This document shows positions 1 through 10,631 of a DNA stretch of 64,000 bases, piece after piece. Each line of letters opens with the position of its first letter. The first letter of the stretch is position 1. A program made the translations under genes and the position numbers. The notes beneath the pieces were generated by a model. The model worked only from the letters and a program-made list of their open reading frames with translations. It was not told where the DNA came from and made no database searches. The stretch comes from Semisulcospira habei (Eukaryota; Mollusca; Gastropoda; Semisulcospiridae): positions 70,424,058-70,488,057 of the forward strand of contig BTPG01000006.1 in NCBI GenBank assembly GCA_036245525.1, written 5' to 3'.

Positions 1-39
1 TGCGTTTCATAGAGGCAAGTTTTTTTGACTGCGTGCGTC

Positions 40-1083
40 GAAGAGTTTATTTTAATTAAGCACCCCTACAGAGAAAAACCGCAAGGCGGCCAATCCTTTT
101 TTAATAAGCGGAATATTGTTGGTCTCTTAAACTATGATGGACGGCATAGGGCCATATAAAACAGTTATGAATGTGTTCAGGAAGCATTTCCATATTAAAA
201 AAGGATGGGCATTAGAGGGCACAACGCATCGTTTTGCCATCAGACTGCATTGGCTAAAGTACCTCCACACTGTCTGAGAAGCCGCTTGGCGGCCAGTCCT
301 GACAAATAATTTTGTCTTTTAACCTATGATGGACGGAAAAGGGCCATATAAAACAGTTATAAATATGTTCAGGAATCATTTCCATATTCAAAAATGATGG
401 GCATTAGAGAGCACAACGCATTGTGTTGCCTTCAAAATGTACTGGCTGAAGCGGCTCCCAAAACACTGACAAGCCCCTTGGCTGCCAATCCTTCCTTAAT
501 TTGTGGTCTCATAAACTATGATGGTCGGCATAGGGCCATATAAAACAGTTATAAATGTGTTCAAAAACCATTTCCATATTAAAAAATGATGGGCATTTGA
601 GGGCACAACGCATCGTTTTACCATCAGACGGTACTGACTGAAACACCCTTACACTGAGAAACCGCACAACGCATTGTTTTGCCATCAGACGGTATTGGCT
701 GAAACCGGTACCCTTGCTCTGTCTGATAAGCCGCTTGGTGGCCAATTGTGACGATATTTTTGGTCTTTTAACCTATGATGGGCGGCAAAGGGCCATACTA
801 AACAGTTATGAATGTGTTCAGGAAGCCGCATTTCCATATTAACAAATGATGGGCACTAGAGGCCGGCACAACGCATCGTTTTGCCATCAGACAGTATTGG
901 CTGAAACACCCCTACGCTGAGAAGCCGCCAGGCTGCCAATTCTTCCTTAAAAAGGCGGAACATTTTTGGCCCCTTAAACTCTGCTGGACAGCATAGGACC
1001 ATATAAAACATTTATGAATCTGTTCGGAAGCATTGCCATATTAAAAAAATGATGGGCATTAGAAGGCACAACGTATCGTTTTG
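40..1083. repeat. Satellite-like tandem array, unit about 192 bp
   Basis: Five diverged units follow each other. The landmark GCCATATAAAACAG (or a variant) recurs near 151, 343, 535, 792 and 998, giving spacings of 192, 192, 257 and about 207. The 257-bp step contains an extra partial duplication around 600-720. Each unit also carries a GCACAACGCATCGTTTTGCC-type block and a GAGAAGCCGC block. No unit keeps an open frame, so the short ORFs here are not genes. The array continues past the inserted LINE fragment at 1411-1450. Confidence 0.8.
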
Positions 1084-1410
1084 CCCGCTTAAGACTTTTG
1101 GCCCCGGCCGCTCCTTTTCAGTATACGGTCCATCCACCTGGAACACTCTCCCACTCTCTGTGTGTCAGAAACACTCTCTCTCCTCCTTCCAGTCCGCCAT
1201 CAAAACTCACCTCTTTCAACAGTTCTAGCACTATATCACCACACTCCCCACCCCAAGCTGACTGTCGTAATGTATCTCACTATTTGTGGTACCGTCGTGA
1301 GTCGTTGTCTAAAGCGTGCGCATGTGTGCGCGAGTTGTGAGTGCGCGCTTATAGTTATAATTATTATAAGATAAGCGCATTATAAATACCGTAATTATTA
1401 TTATTTTAGT
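1084..1410 (+). mobile_element. Non-LTR retrotransposon 3' end (LINE fragment)
   Basis: Frame 1109-1228 reads about 39 residues beginning RSFSVYGPSTWNTLPLSV, continuing through SLSSFQSAIKTHLF and ending at a TAG. This WN-LPL ... K-HLF block is the usual C-terminal end of the reverse transcriptase ORF in CR1/L2/jockey-type LINEs. It is followed by a 3' tail ending AGCGCATTATAAATACC and an ATT-rich run. The fragment interrupts a satellite unit: the sequence before 1084 and after 1411 joins into a normal unit. 5'-truncated and dead. Confidence 0.7.
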
Positions 1411-1450
1411 ATTGGCTAAAGCACTCCTACACTGAGAAGCGGCTTTGCAC

Positions 1451-2472
1451 AAATTTTGCTATTATTATGGAAGGATTGATCTCCCTGCGTCCGTTTCAGT
1501 CAGTGCAGTGATGCTTCCGAGCTGATCGTACTGGTCCATTGCAAAACTGCCCCTTGTGCCAGCCAACATCGTTGTTGCACTTTTTTTAATTAAAAAGTGT
1601 ACTTGTTTATTTATCTTTATATTGATTTGTTCATTTGTTTTGATTTATTGAATAATCATTAATTTTCTTATTTGTCTCTACTTTATTTGTTGATTTTTAA
1701 AGATGTTTGTTTGTTTGTTGTGCTGTCTACTGACAAACTTCACGATTTTGAGGATTCTATGGCGATCTCAATATTTATCCCATTTTATTTTGTCCGTGTT
1801 GGTAAACCACACCGTGGCTGCTAGATTAGTGGCTTCTCTCTGCTGGCTGCTAAGATAGGTGGCTGCTCTATGCTGGTCCTTTTTCTGTGGCAGTGTCTTG
1901 GTAAATAGTATAGATATTGTCGCGTTTCATGGTAAATGGATAGAAGAGGGGAGGTTATTCTGTGTAACAAGCTCTTCCTCTCGAAAACGAGACTAGAGCC
2001 TGGCAGTCATTAATTAACTTGTGAACAAAAATATTGGGATGCGTGAACTAAATACGTTAGAGGAGAAGTGACTGAGATGGCTCAGTGTCAGGTAGACAAA
2101 CTGTTTTGTGTCGTCTGCTATTACTTTGATGTGTTAAAGATGCGGTGCCTCACCAGTGGTTGACATAAATCCAGGGGGAAAAGACGGGCTTGTTCAATAG
2201 CATGTCCGTTGAAAGGTAAATCAAAGTGGCACAGTTGCAGTGCGCCTGAGTTGATCAGTGTTCAGGTCGTACTCCATAGGCAATAGATTTCCCTGTCCCC
2301 CATAACCCGCGCGTCAAGGCCGTCCATTATCACTTCGGTGCCGTGGACGTAAACTCCGAAATAAACAACCAACCAACTTGATGATATATGATGTATAATT
2401 TTTTGCTGTAGATCGGCGTTATTTTTATTTTTAATCTGAACATTCTGTATTCTGTGTGTTCTCCAGGAAAAA
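1451..2472. other. Region upstream of JMJD7, no gene recognised
   Basis: AT-rich sequence without a convincing exon. A splice-acceptor-like tract ending CTCCAG at 2461-2466 lies six bases before the JMJD7 start codon. An untranslated 5' exon may therefore lie further upstream, with 2467 the first base of the first coding exon. No promoter element could be fixed by eye. Confidence 0.4.
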
Positions 2473-2536
2473 ATGAAATCTGGCGTGAAAGAAGAGATCA
2501 AAAAATGTTTTGACACCTTAACACAAGAAGCTAGAG
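2473..2536 (+). CDS. JMJD7: JMJD7 coding exon 1
   Basis: Starts at ATG 2473 and reads MKSGVKEEIKKCFDTLTQEA plus R. One base of the next codon is left before the GTGAGG donor at 2537. The segment corresponds to the N-terminal helix of JMJD7. This start is chosen because it is the first ATG after an acceptor-like CTCCAG and gives a length matching the human protein. Confidence 0.85.
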
Positions 2537-2705
2537 GTGAGGATTAAAATGTCACATGTACTTAGAATGTGTACATGCCTAACTAGTATGTTTGCTACTC
2601 TAGTGAGCTATTTATTTATTTATTTATTTATTTGTCCATACAGCAACCAGTACTGTTTGTGTGCACATGCAGTACTGGTGTTGTCATGCAGAGCAGGGTT
2701 ATTAA

Positions 2706-3139
2706 CCCATTACATCCTAAGGCTGATTTTTTTAGAATTTGCTTATTCTCCTAGTCCTATGAAGGCTACATTACTGATTTGCAGATAGATCAACCATTTT
2801 AGTTCAAGGATGGTGCCAGAATAGCTTGGCTCCTTAGGTGACAAAGGCAAATTTATTTCAAGCAGTTGTGTATCAGAATGAAAAGTGTTAATAGCAAATC
2901 CTTCACTTGTAAAACAGATTACTTGACCCTTTTCATCATGATACACCCATTGCATGGAATAAATTTGACTATGATAGTTCAAGGGTGGTGCCAGAATAGC
3001 TTGGCACCTGGGCACCAAGCTATTCTGGCACCACCCTTGAACTAACACAGTTGATATATCTCCTAATCTGTAATGTAGTCTTCATAGGACAATAAGCAAA
3101 TTTGTAAAAGGTCACCCTCAGGATGTAGTGGGTTGATTA
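2706..3139. repeat. TTAA-ended hairpin elements, shell type beta, core P1
   Basis: Begins TTAACCCATTACATCCT and ends with the inverse, AGGATGTAGTGGGTT, followed closely by TTAA. Inside are a half copy of the P1 core near 2803 and a full P1 hairpin at 2978-3041 (arms TTCAAGGGTGGTGCCAGAAT / ATTCTGGCACCACCCTTGAA). This looks like two copies, one partial, fused in intron 1. A similar shell surrounds the hairpin at 27844. Confidence 0.7.
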
Positions 3140-3184
3140 ACTTTGTGTATACATGCATTGTAATTTGTTACATCTGTCTGACAG

Positions 3185-3338
3185 AGCTCTACCTGGACTC
3201 CACAGTCCCTGTATTAGACAAGACCCCTTCTCCTCTGCAGTTTTACCGCCAGTATGTGGCACCCAACAAGCCAGTCATATTGTCTGACTTCACCACCCAC
3301 TGGGCCGCCCTGAAAAAATGGAATCCAGACTATTTAAG
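3185..3338 (+). CDS. JMJD7: JMJD7 coding exon 2
   Basis: Acceptor CTGACAG at 3184, donor GTGAGTG at 3339. It codes residues 22-72, from ELYLDSTVPVLD through PLQFYRQYVAPNKPVIL to KKWNPDYL; the next Arg is split with exon 3. The PxxFYRxYVxPNKPxI block is the N-terminal signature of JMJD7 before the double-stranded beta helix. Confidence 0.96.
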
Positions 3339-3369
3339 GTGAGTGAGATATTTTTAGTCAATGCTTCGC

Positions 3370-3466
3370 AGAGGTAATTGGTAGATCGACCATAGTAGTT
3401 CACGAGTAGTACTTGATGTGCTTGGCTCTAAGTGCCATGCACATTAGGCACCACCCGTGAACTAAA
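3370..3466. repeat. Degenerate P1 hairpin copy in intron 2
   Basis: Begins ATCGACCATAGTAGTTCACG and ends CACCACCCGTGAAC. The outer arms still pair but the inner stem has decayed. An old copy of the P1 family. Confidence 0.5.
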
Positions 3467-3813
3467 TGTTTCATGGTGTGTCATTTGCAACAAATGGATT
3501 ACTCATAATTGGTGGCACCCACTTGATTTGAGAGATTGTCAAAGACTTGTCGAAGCATGTTATTCAAACACTGTTCAGAACTGTTTACAGAGACTGTCAC
3601 TATTAACAATTAACATGGTCAGTTAAAAACAGTTTTTTTGTGGCTTTTTTAACAGTGTTTCGATACTCATGCTTGGGATTGTGACTTCTGTGTTGGATTT
3701 TCTTTTTACTATTGAACTTCAAAGTTTGCAAAATGTTCTTAGTGAGATCTTTTGGGAACTACAGTGTACTACTACTAGCTTAGGTGCTGTTCAAATACAG
3801 AGGGAATCAGCAT

Positions 3814-3814
3814 G

Positions 3815-3879
<65 letters not shown>

Positions 3880-3880
3880 T
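3814..3880. repeat. (CT)n microsatellite
   Basis: About 67 bases of CT repeat with GT and TTT interruptions, in JMJD7 intron 2. The LSLSLS-type reading frames over it are composition artefacts. Confidence 0.9.
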
Positions 3881-4224
3881 CCAAAACTAGATTGGACATT
3901 TATATGACCACTTCACCAGCCTGTACTTTTCAGGTGCCAATCATGGGATACGTTACCTCAGCATCTGTAATTCGTAACAATAATGTCTTCAAAGATCGCC
4001 TCTATTAATATTTACTTCTGAAGTAATAGTGTATGTTTGACATTCATCTACTGGTATTGTATAATTAGTAACAATTTTTTGGTCTACCGTATTAAAAATA
4101 CGGTAGACTTTAGAATGGGGCTGGTCGGAGCGCGTTCCATAGAATGCAAAGGACATAACAGGCGGGCGGGGCTCATGGTCTCGCAAAGAAGTAACAAGAC
4201 AAAAATGACATGATGTCTAGCCCA

Positions 4225-5815
4225 CTCTAACCTTGCTGCTGAACGTTCATTTGCCGCGAAAGGCCGTGTGGGCGTGTGTGCGTGTGTATGTAGACACGAG
4301 AATCTCGAATACTGATGTACGTACAAGATTGAAACTTGGCGAAATACTTTATTCAAGGGTGGCTAAGAAAGCCTCCAAAAATATTGTAATCAGATGTCTG
4401 ATTGAAGACATAAAAGACCGTTTATAGAAAGTCAGATGACCCAGATTAGAATCCGCAATTTTGATTATATGCACTTGAAATTTTGGATATGGCTAGTTTG
4501 TAGAAAGACATTGGATGAGTTCGTTAGCCAACTTTGTACCTCTTCAACGTTTTCGAAAATAAAAGGTCAATGCGGAAAAAAATGATGGGGGGGGGGGGAG
4601 GGAGGGGGGAGAGGGGGGGGGGGGAGAGAGAGATTAAAGGGAGATATAGGAGTTTGAAGTCCAGCATTGTACCTCTTCAACTTTTTCTCTAATAATTAAT
4701 TCATTTTTGCAAGTTTTGGAGCCACTATTTACTCCCATCAAACAGTTAGCCCTGGAAGAGGGTGTGTGGAACAAAACAGTCAGCTCTGGAAGAGGCTGCG
4801 TGCCTTTCGGATAAGTGACATGAAACATCAAATTCAGCGTTGTGAGACCAGAACGATACCATGACGTGAAGCTTATAATGATGTCATTTTGCTGCTCGTG
4901 CTATTCTTCGTCTTCTTCAGAATTCTGGTCGCTTCTCCAGCCCACAGAGCATACTAATGGCGGGAAGCGCTGTGTGTCCGTCTTTGGCTCACGTGTGAAG
5001 CAAAAGTGAGTCTATGTTTTGCGCCAGTGGTCGTCCAGCTAGCAGGTGTCCGTCTGCCGTCGGACGTCTGCCTTTGTCTGTCTGCCGTCGTCCGTGGTAA
5101 ACTTTAACGTTGGCATTTTCTTGGAGACTATTTAAGCCGCAGTCTTCAAACTTGGCCCAAGGATACTTTGAGGCAAGACCTTTCTAAACATACCAATTTG
5201 AGTGATCTCTCACAAAGGTCAAGGTCACAGGAGATCAGGAAATATGTCCCAATAGATATATTTTGACATAATTTGTTTTTTCTCAAATACTATTCACAAC
5301 TTCAAACCCAAACTTGGTACAAAGGTACCTGATGGTAAGACCTATTTATGCATACTAATTTGGATGACCCCCTCAAAAAGTTCAAAGGTCACAAGAGACT
5401 GGTAAATGTGTCTAAAATGCCAATTTATTTTCATAAAATTGTAGGTATTATCAACATTTTTGCAAATTTTTCAACCAGATTTGGCACAAAGATAGTTGAT
5501 GATAAGACCTTCCTATGCATACTATATTAGACAACTCATCACAAAGGTCAAGGGTCATGGGGGATTGACAGATGTGTGAGAAATGCTTACATTTTCAGTA
5601 AAGATGGATTTTGCTGCTGCAGAAGCCAGCCCTTATCACAAAGGTCACACATAATGTAAATCGGTCATACACATGAGCCATAATGGCTTTGTCTTTCTTG
5701 TTATTTGTGTGCGCTGACGTGTGTGTTGATCAGAGGTTGGCTTATATTATAAACCTAAAAATATGAACAACTCTGAATGTTCCTAAAAGAAAAATGCACA
5801 TGATATCCAAACAAT
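4225..5815. repeat. Dispersed repeat, copy 1 (copy 2 at 49090-50795)
   Basis: Sequence from about 4225 to 5000 and from 5690 to 5815 is recognisably related to 49090-50795. Shared landmarks include CTGCTGAACG, TAATTAATTCATTTTTGCAA, CTCCCATCAAACA, GGAAGAGG, ACTAATGGCGGGAAGCGC, CTGATCAGAGGTTGG and ACTCTGAATG in the same order. Copy 1 holds an extra ~700-bp block (5000-5690) missing from copy 2. No protein was recognised. It lies in JMJD7 intron 2. Confidence 0.7.
5150..5600. repeat. Three diverged ~165-bp tandem units (AAGGTCA-rich)
   Basis: The landmark AAGACCT(T)(T/A)(C/T)TAAACATAC or a near version recurs near 5176, 5336 and 5504. Each is followed by ACAAAGGTCAAGG- or AAAGGTCA-type motifs about 45 bases later. 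This kind of unit is common in mollusc non-coding DNA. It makes up most of the block that is extra in this copy of the dispersed repeat. Confidence 0.7.
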
Positions 5816-6093
5816 ATGGTAGACTTTGGGATGAAATCCTCATCTTGTCATGTTTTCTGCAGCTCATGTAATGGTTTTACTTTGTTGCTTGTACATTGTC
5901 AGTCTGTTAGTTTTCATCTCATCTTTTGTCTTTTCATACCGTTATATGTTTTTGATTTGTATTTTTTATCTTTAACTCTATTGTCTGATGTTTTATATAC
6001 ATATATGTAGAGTAGCAGGACAGCTCGGAAGATAGGCATTGTCATGCCTAAAACCTTTACCCTGAATTAAAATGTTTTATTATCATCATCATC

Positions 6094-6097
<4 letters not shown>

Positions 6098-6151
<54 letters not shown>
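6098..6151. repeat. (TC)n microsatellite
   Basis: About 54 bases of almost uninterrupted TC, preceded by a short ATC run. Confidence 0.95.
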
Positions 6152-6156
<5 letters not shown>

Positions 6157-6163
6157 GTTTTTA

Positions 6164-6530
6164 ACCCTTTACATCCTGTGGCTGATGTTTTGAAAATTTG
6201 CTTATTGTCCTATGAAGATTACATTCAGATTAGGCGATAGCTCAACCATTTGTGTGTGTATTAACTGTGCTCAATATCGCAGACCAACAACCACGTTATG
6301 TAGCCTGGTTCTGGCTTGGCCATGTGTGTATAAACTGTGCTCAACATCGCACACCAACAACCACGTTATGTAGCCTGGTTCTGGCTTGGCCGTGTGTGTA
6401 TAAACTGTGCTCAACATCGCACACCAACAACCACGTTATGTAGCCTGGTTCTGGCTTGGCCGTGTGTGTATAAACTGTGCTCAACATTGCACACCAACAA
6501 CCACATTATGTAGCCTGGTTCTGGCTTGAC
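6164..6530. repeat. Shell-beta fragment followed by 70-bp tandem repeat, 4 copies
   Basis: 6164-6250 is the left part of a TTAA-ended shell-beta element (TTAACCCTTTACATCCTGTGG). It then breaks into four head-to-tail units whose AACTGTGCTCAA landmark starts at 6263, 6333, 6403 and 6473, an exact 70-bp period. Units differ by a few substitutions only. The open frame across three units is a by-product of the repeat. Confidence 0.9.
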
Positions 6531-6699
6531 CTTATACACAAAGTTTTATGACACAGGTCTAGATTTTGTTTTGTCACTCATTCCCTTGTGTATTTCGAGC
6601 ATGTTTTTGCTTGTAAAAAGCCAGGTACTGCTCTCGTCAACGGGCTGACCTGACCACATTGGTAATAACACCAAACTTTTCTTTTGTTGTGACTGTTCT

Positions 6700-8500
6700 G
6701 TGGATTTATATTTGTTAGTGTCACTCTCTCGTTTTCAATTCATTGCGTTGTTGGGGGTGCGAGTAGCACTGTTGTTTGTTGTTGTTTTGCTTTCGGCGTG
6801 TTTGGCCATGTTGAGTCATCACCGCCTGCGTGTGGCTCCGTCCATCTGCCTGTGTTCTTTTTCTTCCTCGTTTTCTGTTGTTGAAGTTATGTGCTTCATT
6901 GCGTTGAAGTCTTATTTTTGTTATGCTTGTTACTTGGGTGTGTTCGTTTTTGTTATAGTATTTTGGTGTTCCGTCCAAGTATTCCCATCTCCCGTTGGTT
7001 AGGTCAAACGAGTACAGGTTTTTGTTGTATTTGCCTTTTGCGAATAGTTCGAAGAGGTTCATAAAATGATTGCGGGCCGCGTTGTCTCTGCAACCTCTTA
7101 AGTCTACCCATTCCATGAACACAGTTGGGTTTAACCCGTTGCTAAAGATCGTGAGGAGGATTCTTCACCAGTGTTTGACATTTTTGGTCCACATATACTT
7201 TCGTATGTTTCTAGGCCATTTGTTTGCCGGACCAAGCAGGTCTTGTAGTTCAGTCCAGGCTTCATACGTTTGCCTGTTTCTCGCTGTTTTATTTGGTTGT
7301 TGCATACTCATTTAGTAGGATAGTTGTGATTTTGGGCCGTTTTAGGGCCGGTTAAATTGCACCAGTCTATCTGCCATGTTTGCTGTTAGTGGCATTCTGG
7401 GTTGGCTGCGCAACGTTTTGTCTTGTATGCTTGAGTCATCTTCTGTTTCCCTTCAGTTCGCGCGAGCGCGCTGTGTCTCCTCTCGCATGTGTTGCCATGC
7501 GCGTTGGTTAGGCTATGTTGTCGTCTGCTCTTGGTCTGAGCTTTCATTTGATAATTTGGTCTTCCAAATTGTTGTGACATTTGTGCGTGGTTATTGGTTG
7601 GAAAGTAAATATTGCTTTGCAATCTTGATTTCTGTTTATTCCCTTTGCCATTGTTTCTTTCCAGCTTTGGATAATCTTTTTTTGGTTTTGGGGTTGAGCC
7701 TGGTTGTCATTACCCAGGGTGGGGCTTGGTTTTTCTTTTTCCTCCGGCCTATGTTCATTTGTACTGTCCTGTTTTCTTCCTTGTTTTTTGGTTGCAGAGG
7801 TTTATGTGTTTCACTGCGTTGTAGTCTTTTCTTTTAGCTCTGTTTGTGTCTTGGGTTGGGTGCATTCGTTTTTGTTATTGTGTTTTGGTGTTCCGTTAAC
7901 GTGATCCCATCTCCCGTTGGTTAGGTCAGACAAGTCATATTTGCCTTTTGCAAATAGTTTTGAACCGGTTCGTGGCGTGATTGCGGGCTGCACTGTTTTT
8001 GCCGAGACTCCTCACAAACCTAGTTGGGTTTAATTCCTTGCTGAAGACGACGGTTGCTGGGAGGATTCTTCCCCGGTGTTACATATTTTCAGTTCACATA
8101 TCCTTTTTGGTGTTTCTAGGCCATATGTTTGCCAGGTTAAGAGGGTCTTGCAGTTCAGTCCAGGCTTCATGGGCTTGCCTGTCAGTTTCTCGCTGCTTTA
8201 TTTGGTTGTTGCATATTCCTCTGGTTGGGTCGTTGTGTTTTGTGAATGGTCTCGTAATAAGTTACGTCAGCCAAACTGCGTTGGTCGTTGTCGGGTTCTG
8301 AAACTGTGCTTCGTTTGTCTGGTGTGCATGAGTCATGCCATGCCTTCGGTTCAGGTCTATGCGCACACAGTTTCTATTTTGGCATGTGCCGTTTGTTGTG
8401 CGCCACGCGCTACAATGCGCGTTGTTTAGGCTGTGTAGTACGTTCCCTTTTTTTGTTTCTCGCCATAGCTTTGTTTCTTTTCGTATTGTTTCTTAGGGCG
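6700..8500. repeat. Direct duplication, copies about 922 bp apart
   Basis: The segment around 6860-7350 recurs around 7780-8280; CCCATCTCCCGTTGGTTAGG starts at 6984 and 7906. On the minus strand both copies encode related peptides with LFAKGKY, DLTNGRW, GTPK and NKNE in the same order, each in broken frames. The protein family was not recognised. Decayed coding remains of an unidentified mobile element are the likeliest reading. Confidence 0.6.
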
Positions 8501-8662
8501 GCTTGTTTGCCTCTGCTCAGCGCTGTGGTTGAGCGCTGAAATGGTTCTCGCGCCTTCAGGTTGCCTCTTTATACCCGCTGCACGGCCCAGTGTGAGACAC
8601 CAGTGAAATTTGTTGTTGGTGCTTGTTGATTGGTTGATTTACCCCACTCCTCCGCACCGCAG

Positions 8663-8727
8663 TTGAAGGGTTGTACCAGAATAGCTTGGCGCCTCAGGCA
8701 CCAAGCTGTTCTGGCACAACCCTTAAC
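8663..8727. repeat. P1 hairpin
   Basis: Arms TTGAAGGGTTGTACCAGAAT and GTTCTGGCACAACCCTTAA. Both arms carry the GGTTGT/ACAACC version of the usual GGTGGT/ACCACC. It lies 76 bases before JMJD7 exon 3. Confidence 0.75.
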
Positions 8728-8802
8728 CTATCTTAGTCAGACTTACGGGTGTATCAGATGCATCAGAATTGAAAAGGGTTATATTTTATTTTTAATTTTC
8801 AG

Positions 8803-9056
8803 AAAGGCTATTGGTGACTTGGAGGTGACTGTTGCGGTCACACCAAATGGCCTCGCAGATGCTGTGAATGAAGGTTTCTTTGTTGTGCCAGAGGAGCGAC
8901 AGATGACTTTGAGCCAGTTTCTGGACATCCTGTCTGCGCGGGAAAAGCACAAGGGTGTGTTTTATGTGCAGAAGCAAAACTCCAACTTGACGCAGGAATT
9001 TTCAACACTTTTGGCAGATGTGGATTCAGAGCCTGCCTGGGGAACAGAGGTGTTTG
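8803..9056 (+). CDS. JMJD7: JMJD7 coding exon 3
   Basis: Acceptor TTTTCAG ends at 8802, donor GTGAGC starts at 9057. It codes residues 73-157, including VTVAVTPNGLADAV, FVVPEERQMTLSQFLDIL and GVFYVQKQNSNL. Y127 in the last block matches the human 2-oxoglutarate-contacting tyrosine. The GVFYVQKQ strand opens the JmjC barrel. The longer frame reading back into intron 2 is not used. Confidence 0.97.
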
Positions 9057-9138
9057 GTGAGCAATGTTATCACAGGCGTTGTTCACTTGATCACAATTGG
9101 AGGCTACATTACAGATTAGGAGATAGATCAACCATTTT

Positions 9139-9207
9139 AGTTTAAGGGTGGTGTCAGAATAGATTGGTGCCTAAGGCGCCAAACTATTCTGGCACTATGT
9201 TTGAACT
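9139..9207. repeat. P1 hairpin, partly decayed
   Basis: TTTAAGGGTGGTGTCAGAAT pairs with ATTCTGGCACTATGTTTGAA, with mismatches in the outer stem. It lies 82 bases after the exon 3 donor. Confidence 0.65.
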
Positions 9208-9572
9208 ATCATAGTTAAATTTATTTCAAGCAATGGGTGCATCAGGATGAAAAGGGTTAAGCTGACATAGCTGATCCAACTTCCAGAGTTTGTGCATCAA
9301 GTTAACAGATTCCAAGTTAATTTGGCACTACCCTTGAAGCGCACCCTTTCTTTGAAAAATGAAATTGAGAGCGAAAGGGTGTAAGAAGTGAAGATAATCC
9401 CAACAAGAAAGAAACACTGAATAAGTATGTGTACAACGCAGTTTATTGTTTTGTACTTGTCCTTTCTGAGTGTGATTCTTTTTTTTTTCTTTTCTTGCCC
9501 TTTCTTTTTTTGATAACCTTTCCTTGTTGTTGTTTTTAAGAACAGAGCTTATAACGTGTTTTTGAGTTACAG

Positions 9573-9629
9573 GTCAATCTCCAGATGCTGTGAATATGTG
9601 GATTGGTGATGGCCGAGCAGTGACTTCAA
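9573..9629 (+). CDS. JMJD7: JMJD7 coding exon 4
   Basis: Acceptor GTTACAG ends at 9572, donor GTATGT starts at 9630. It codes residues 158-176, GQSPDAVNMWIGDGRAVTS, with the first codon shared with exon 3 and one base left for the next Met. T175 matches the human 2-oxoglutarate-site threonine. The following intron of 14.8 kb separates it from the iron-binding HxD. Confidence 0.95.
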
Positions 9630-9707
9630 GTATGTCCTTACAAGCTATGTACAGTTCATTTCACTAGTAAATATAACAAAAGTTGCATAATAGACGCTGT
9701 TCAGACA

Positions 9708-9735
9708 TCAGAAGTAGTTCAAACTTGCACGTGTT
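9708..9735. repeat. Outer inverted repeat, left copy
   Basis: TCAGAAGTAGTTCAAACTTG and the next bases match the reverse complement of 23845-23870 with a few changes. The pair brackets the whole DIRS cluster in intron 4. Confidence 0.5.
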
Positions 9736-9835
9736 TTGACGAAAAAAGTGGATTTAAAGCTCGGACAAACACGTGATGTCGTATGTTTGCCCTGGGTTTT
9801 AATCCACTTTTGTTTACTCAAAGTACATTACCGAT

Positions 9836-10015
9836 GACATTACTTTTAGGGACATGTCTTAGCTAGCACAATTTTAGCCAAATTTGTTTGTGTACCTATA
9901 AGGCAGGGGAGGCGACAAGGGGGAGCCCTATCCTAGGCTGTATCCCGAGTAGCCTCCCTTCCATCCCCATCCGGGCAATCGCTCACCGGATTCCCGCCAG
10001 TCTGTTTCTTAGCTA
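9836..10015 (+). repeat. Leader / terminal inverted repeat of element A
   Basis: The first ~180 bases recur almost perfectly in inverted orientation at about 23630-23798. For example, the first 59 bases differ at only about two positions. The true right end of A at 17250-17276 shares only the outer ~27 bases plus a TTAGCTAAAATTGT block. Confidence 0.85.
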
Positions 10016-10343
10016 GCCTTGGACGGTTGTGTACTACTTTGCTACGCTTGGGCTGTGTATGGTGTGACCGGTTGCTTCACTGGATAGCTTCTGTTTGCTC
10101 TGTACCAGCCTCCGCTACACTATTCACTGTGCTAGCTGGGAATTATCGTGAGAGGAGAGACTAGATTAGAAGCCTGTGTGGATTGCCGTGTGCTGTGGGT
10201 TCTGGCGACTTGGACTTACGTCTGTTTTCACAGTTTCACCTTCGTCGGCGTGCGGCGTCCCCTACTACTCCGGGTGCTCAGGGCTTCTCCTCTATGCCTC
10301 GGTGACGCGAGGGTACCTTGACTGAGCCGGTCTATGCCCTGAC

Positions 10344-10631
10344 ATGGCCAGTTTGCAAGTACGCTCATGCACGCATTGTGCGAACTTTCAGTGGCCTAGT
10401 GACCAACCTGCTGTATGCTTGCCCTGTTCCGGTTGCGCCTCCACCAAGCCTTGTGAGACCTGCGCCCCCTGGAAGGAGAAACAATTGTCACAACTGTGGA
10501 GTTTTTATCGCCGCGAACGACCGGCACCAGCTCGAGAGCAAGCACCGGTCAATGCCCACCCCCCCCCCCCACCCCCCCGTCCCCCCCCCCCCCCCCCGTC
10601 CCCCTACTTACTTGGTGGATGCAGTGAGTGA
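10344..10631 (+). pseudogene. Element A ORF1 (gag-like) N-terminal part
   Basis: Starts MASLQVRSCTHCANF, then CLPCSGC, CETC and WSFYRRERPAP before a poly-C tract (about 10559-10597) and proline-rich sequence. Three CxxC pairs suggest a zinc-binding module of the ORF1 nucleocapsid-like protein of DIRS elements. Element B keeps the matching blocks CLPCASEPWCDACA and WSFYRRERPTP in two frames near 19460-19600, which confirms that this is conserved coding sequence. The frame is lost downstream. Confidence 0.55.

Noticed and set aside
1098..1374. Two short Met-initiated frames over the LINE tail
   Set aside because: They are out of frame with the recognisable LINE C-terminal peptide at 1109-1228.
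8803..9145. Reading exon 3 as part of the longer ORF 8630-9145
   Set aside because: The extension on both sides is intron and P1 repeat sequence; the acceptor at 8802 and donor at 9057 give a clean JMJD7 alignment.
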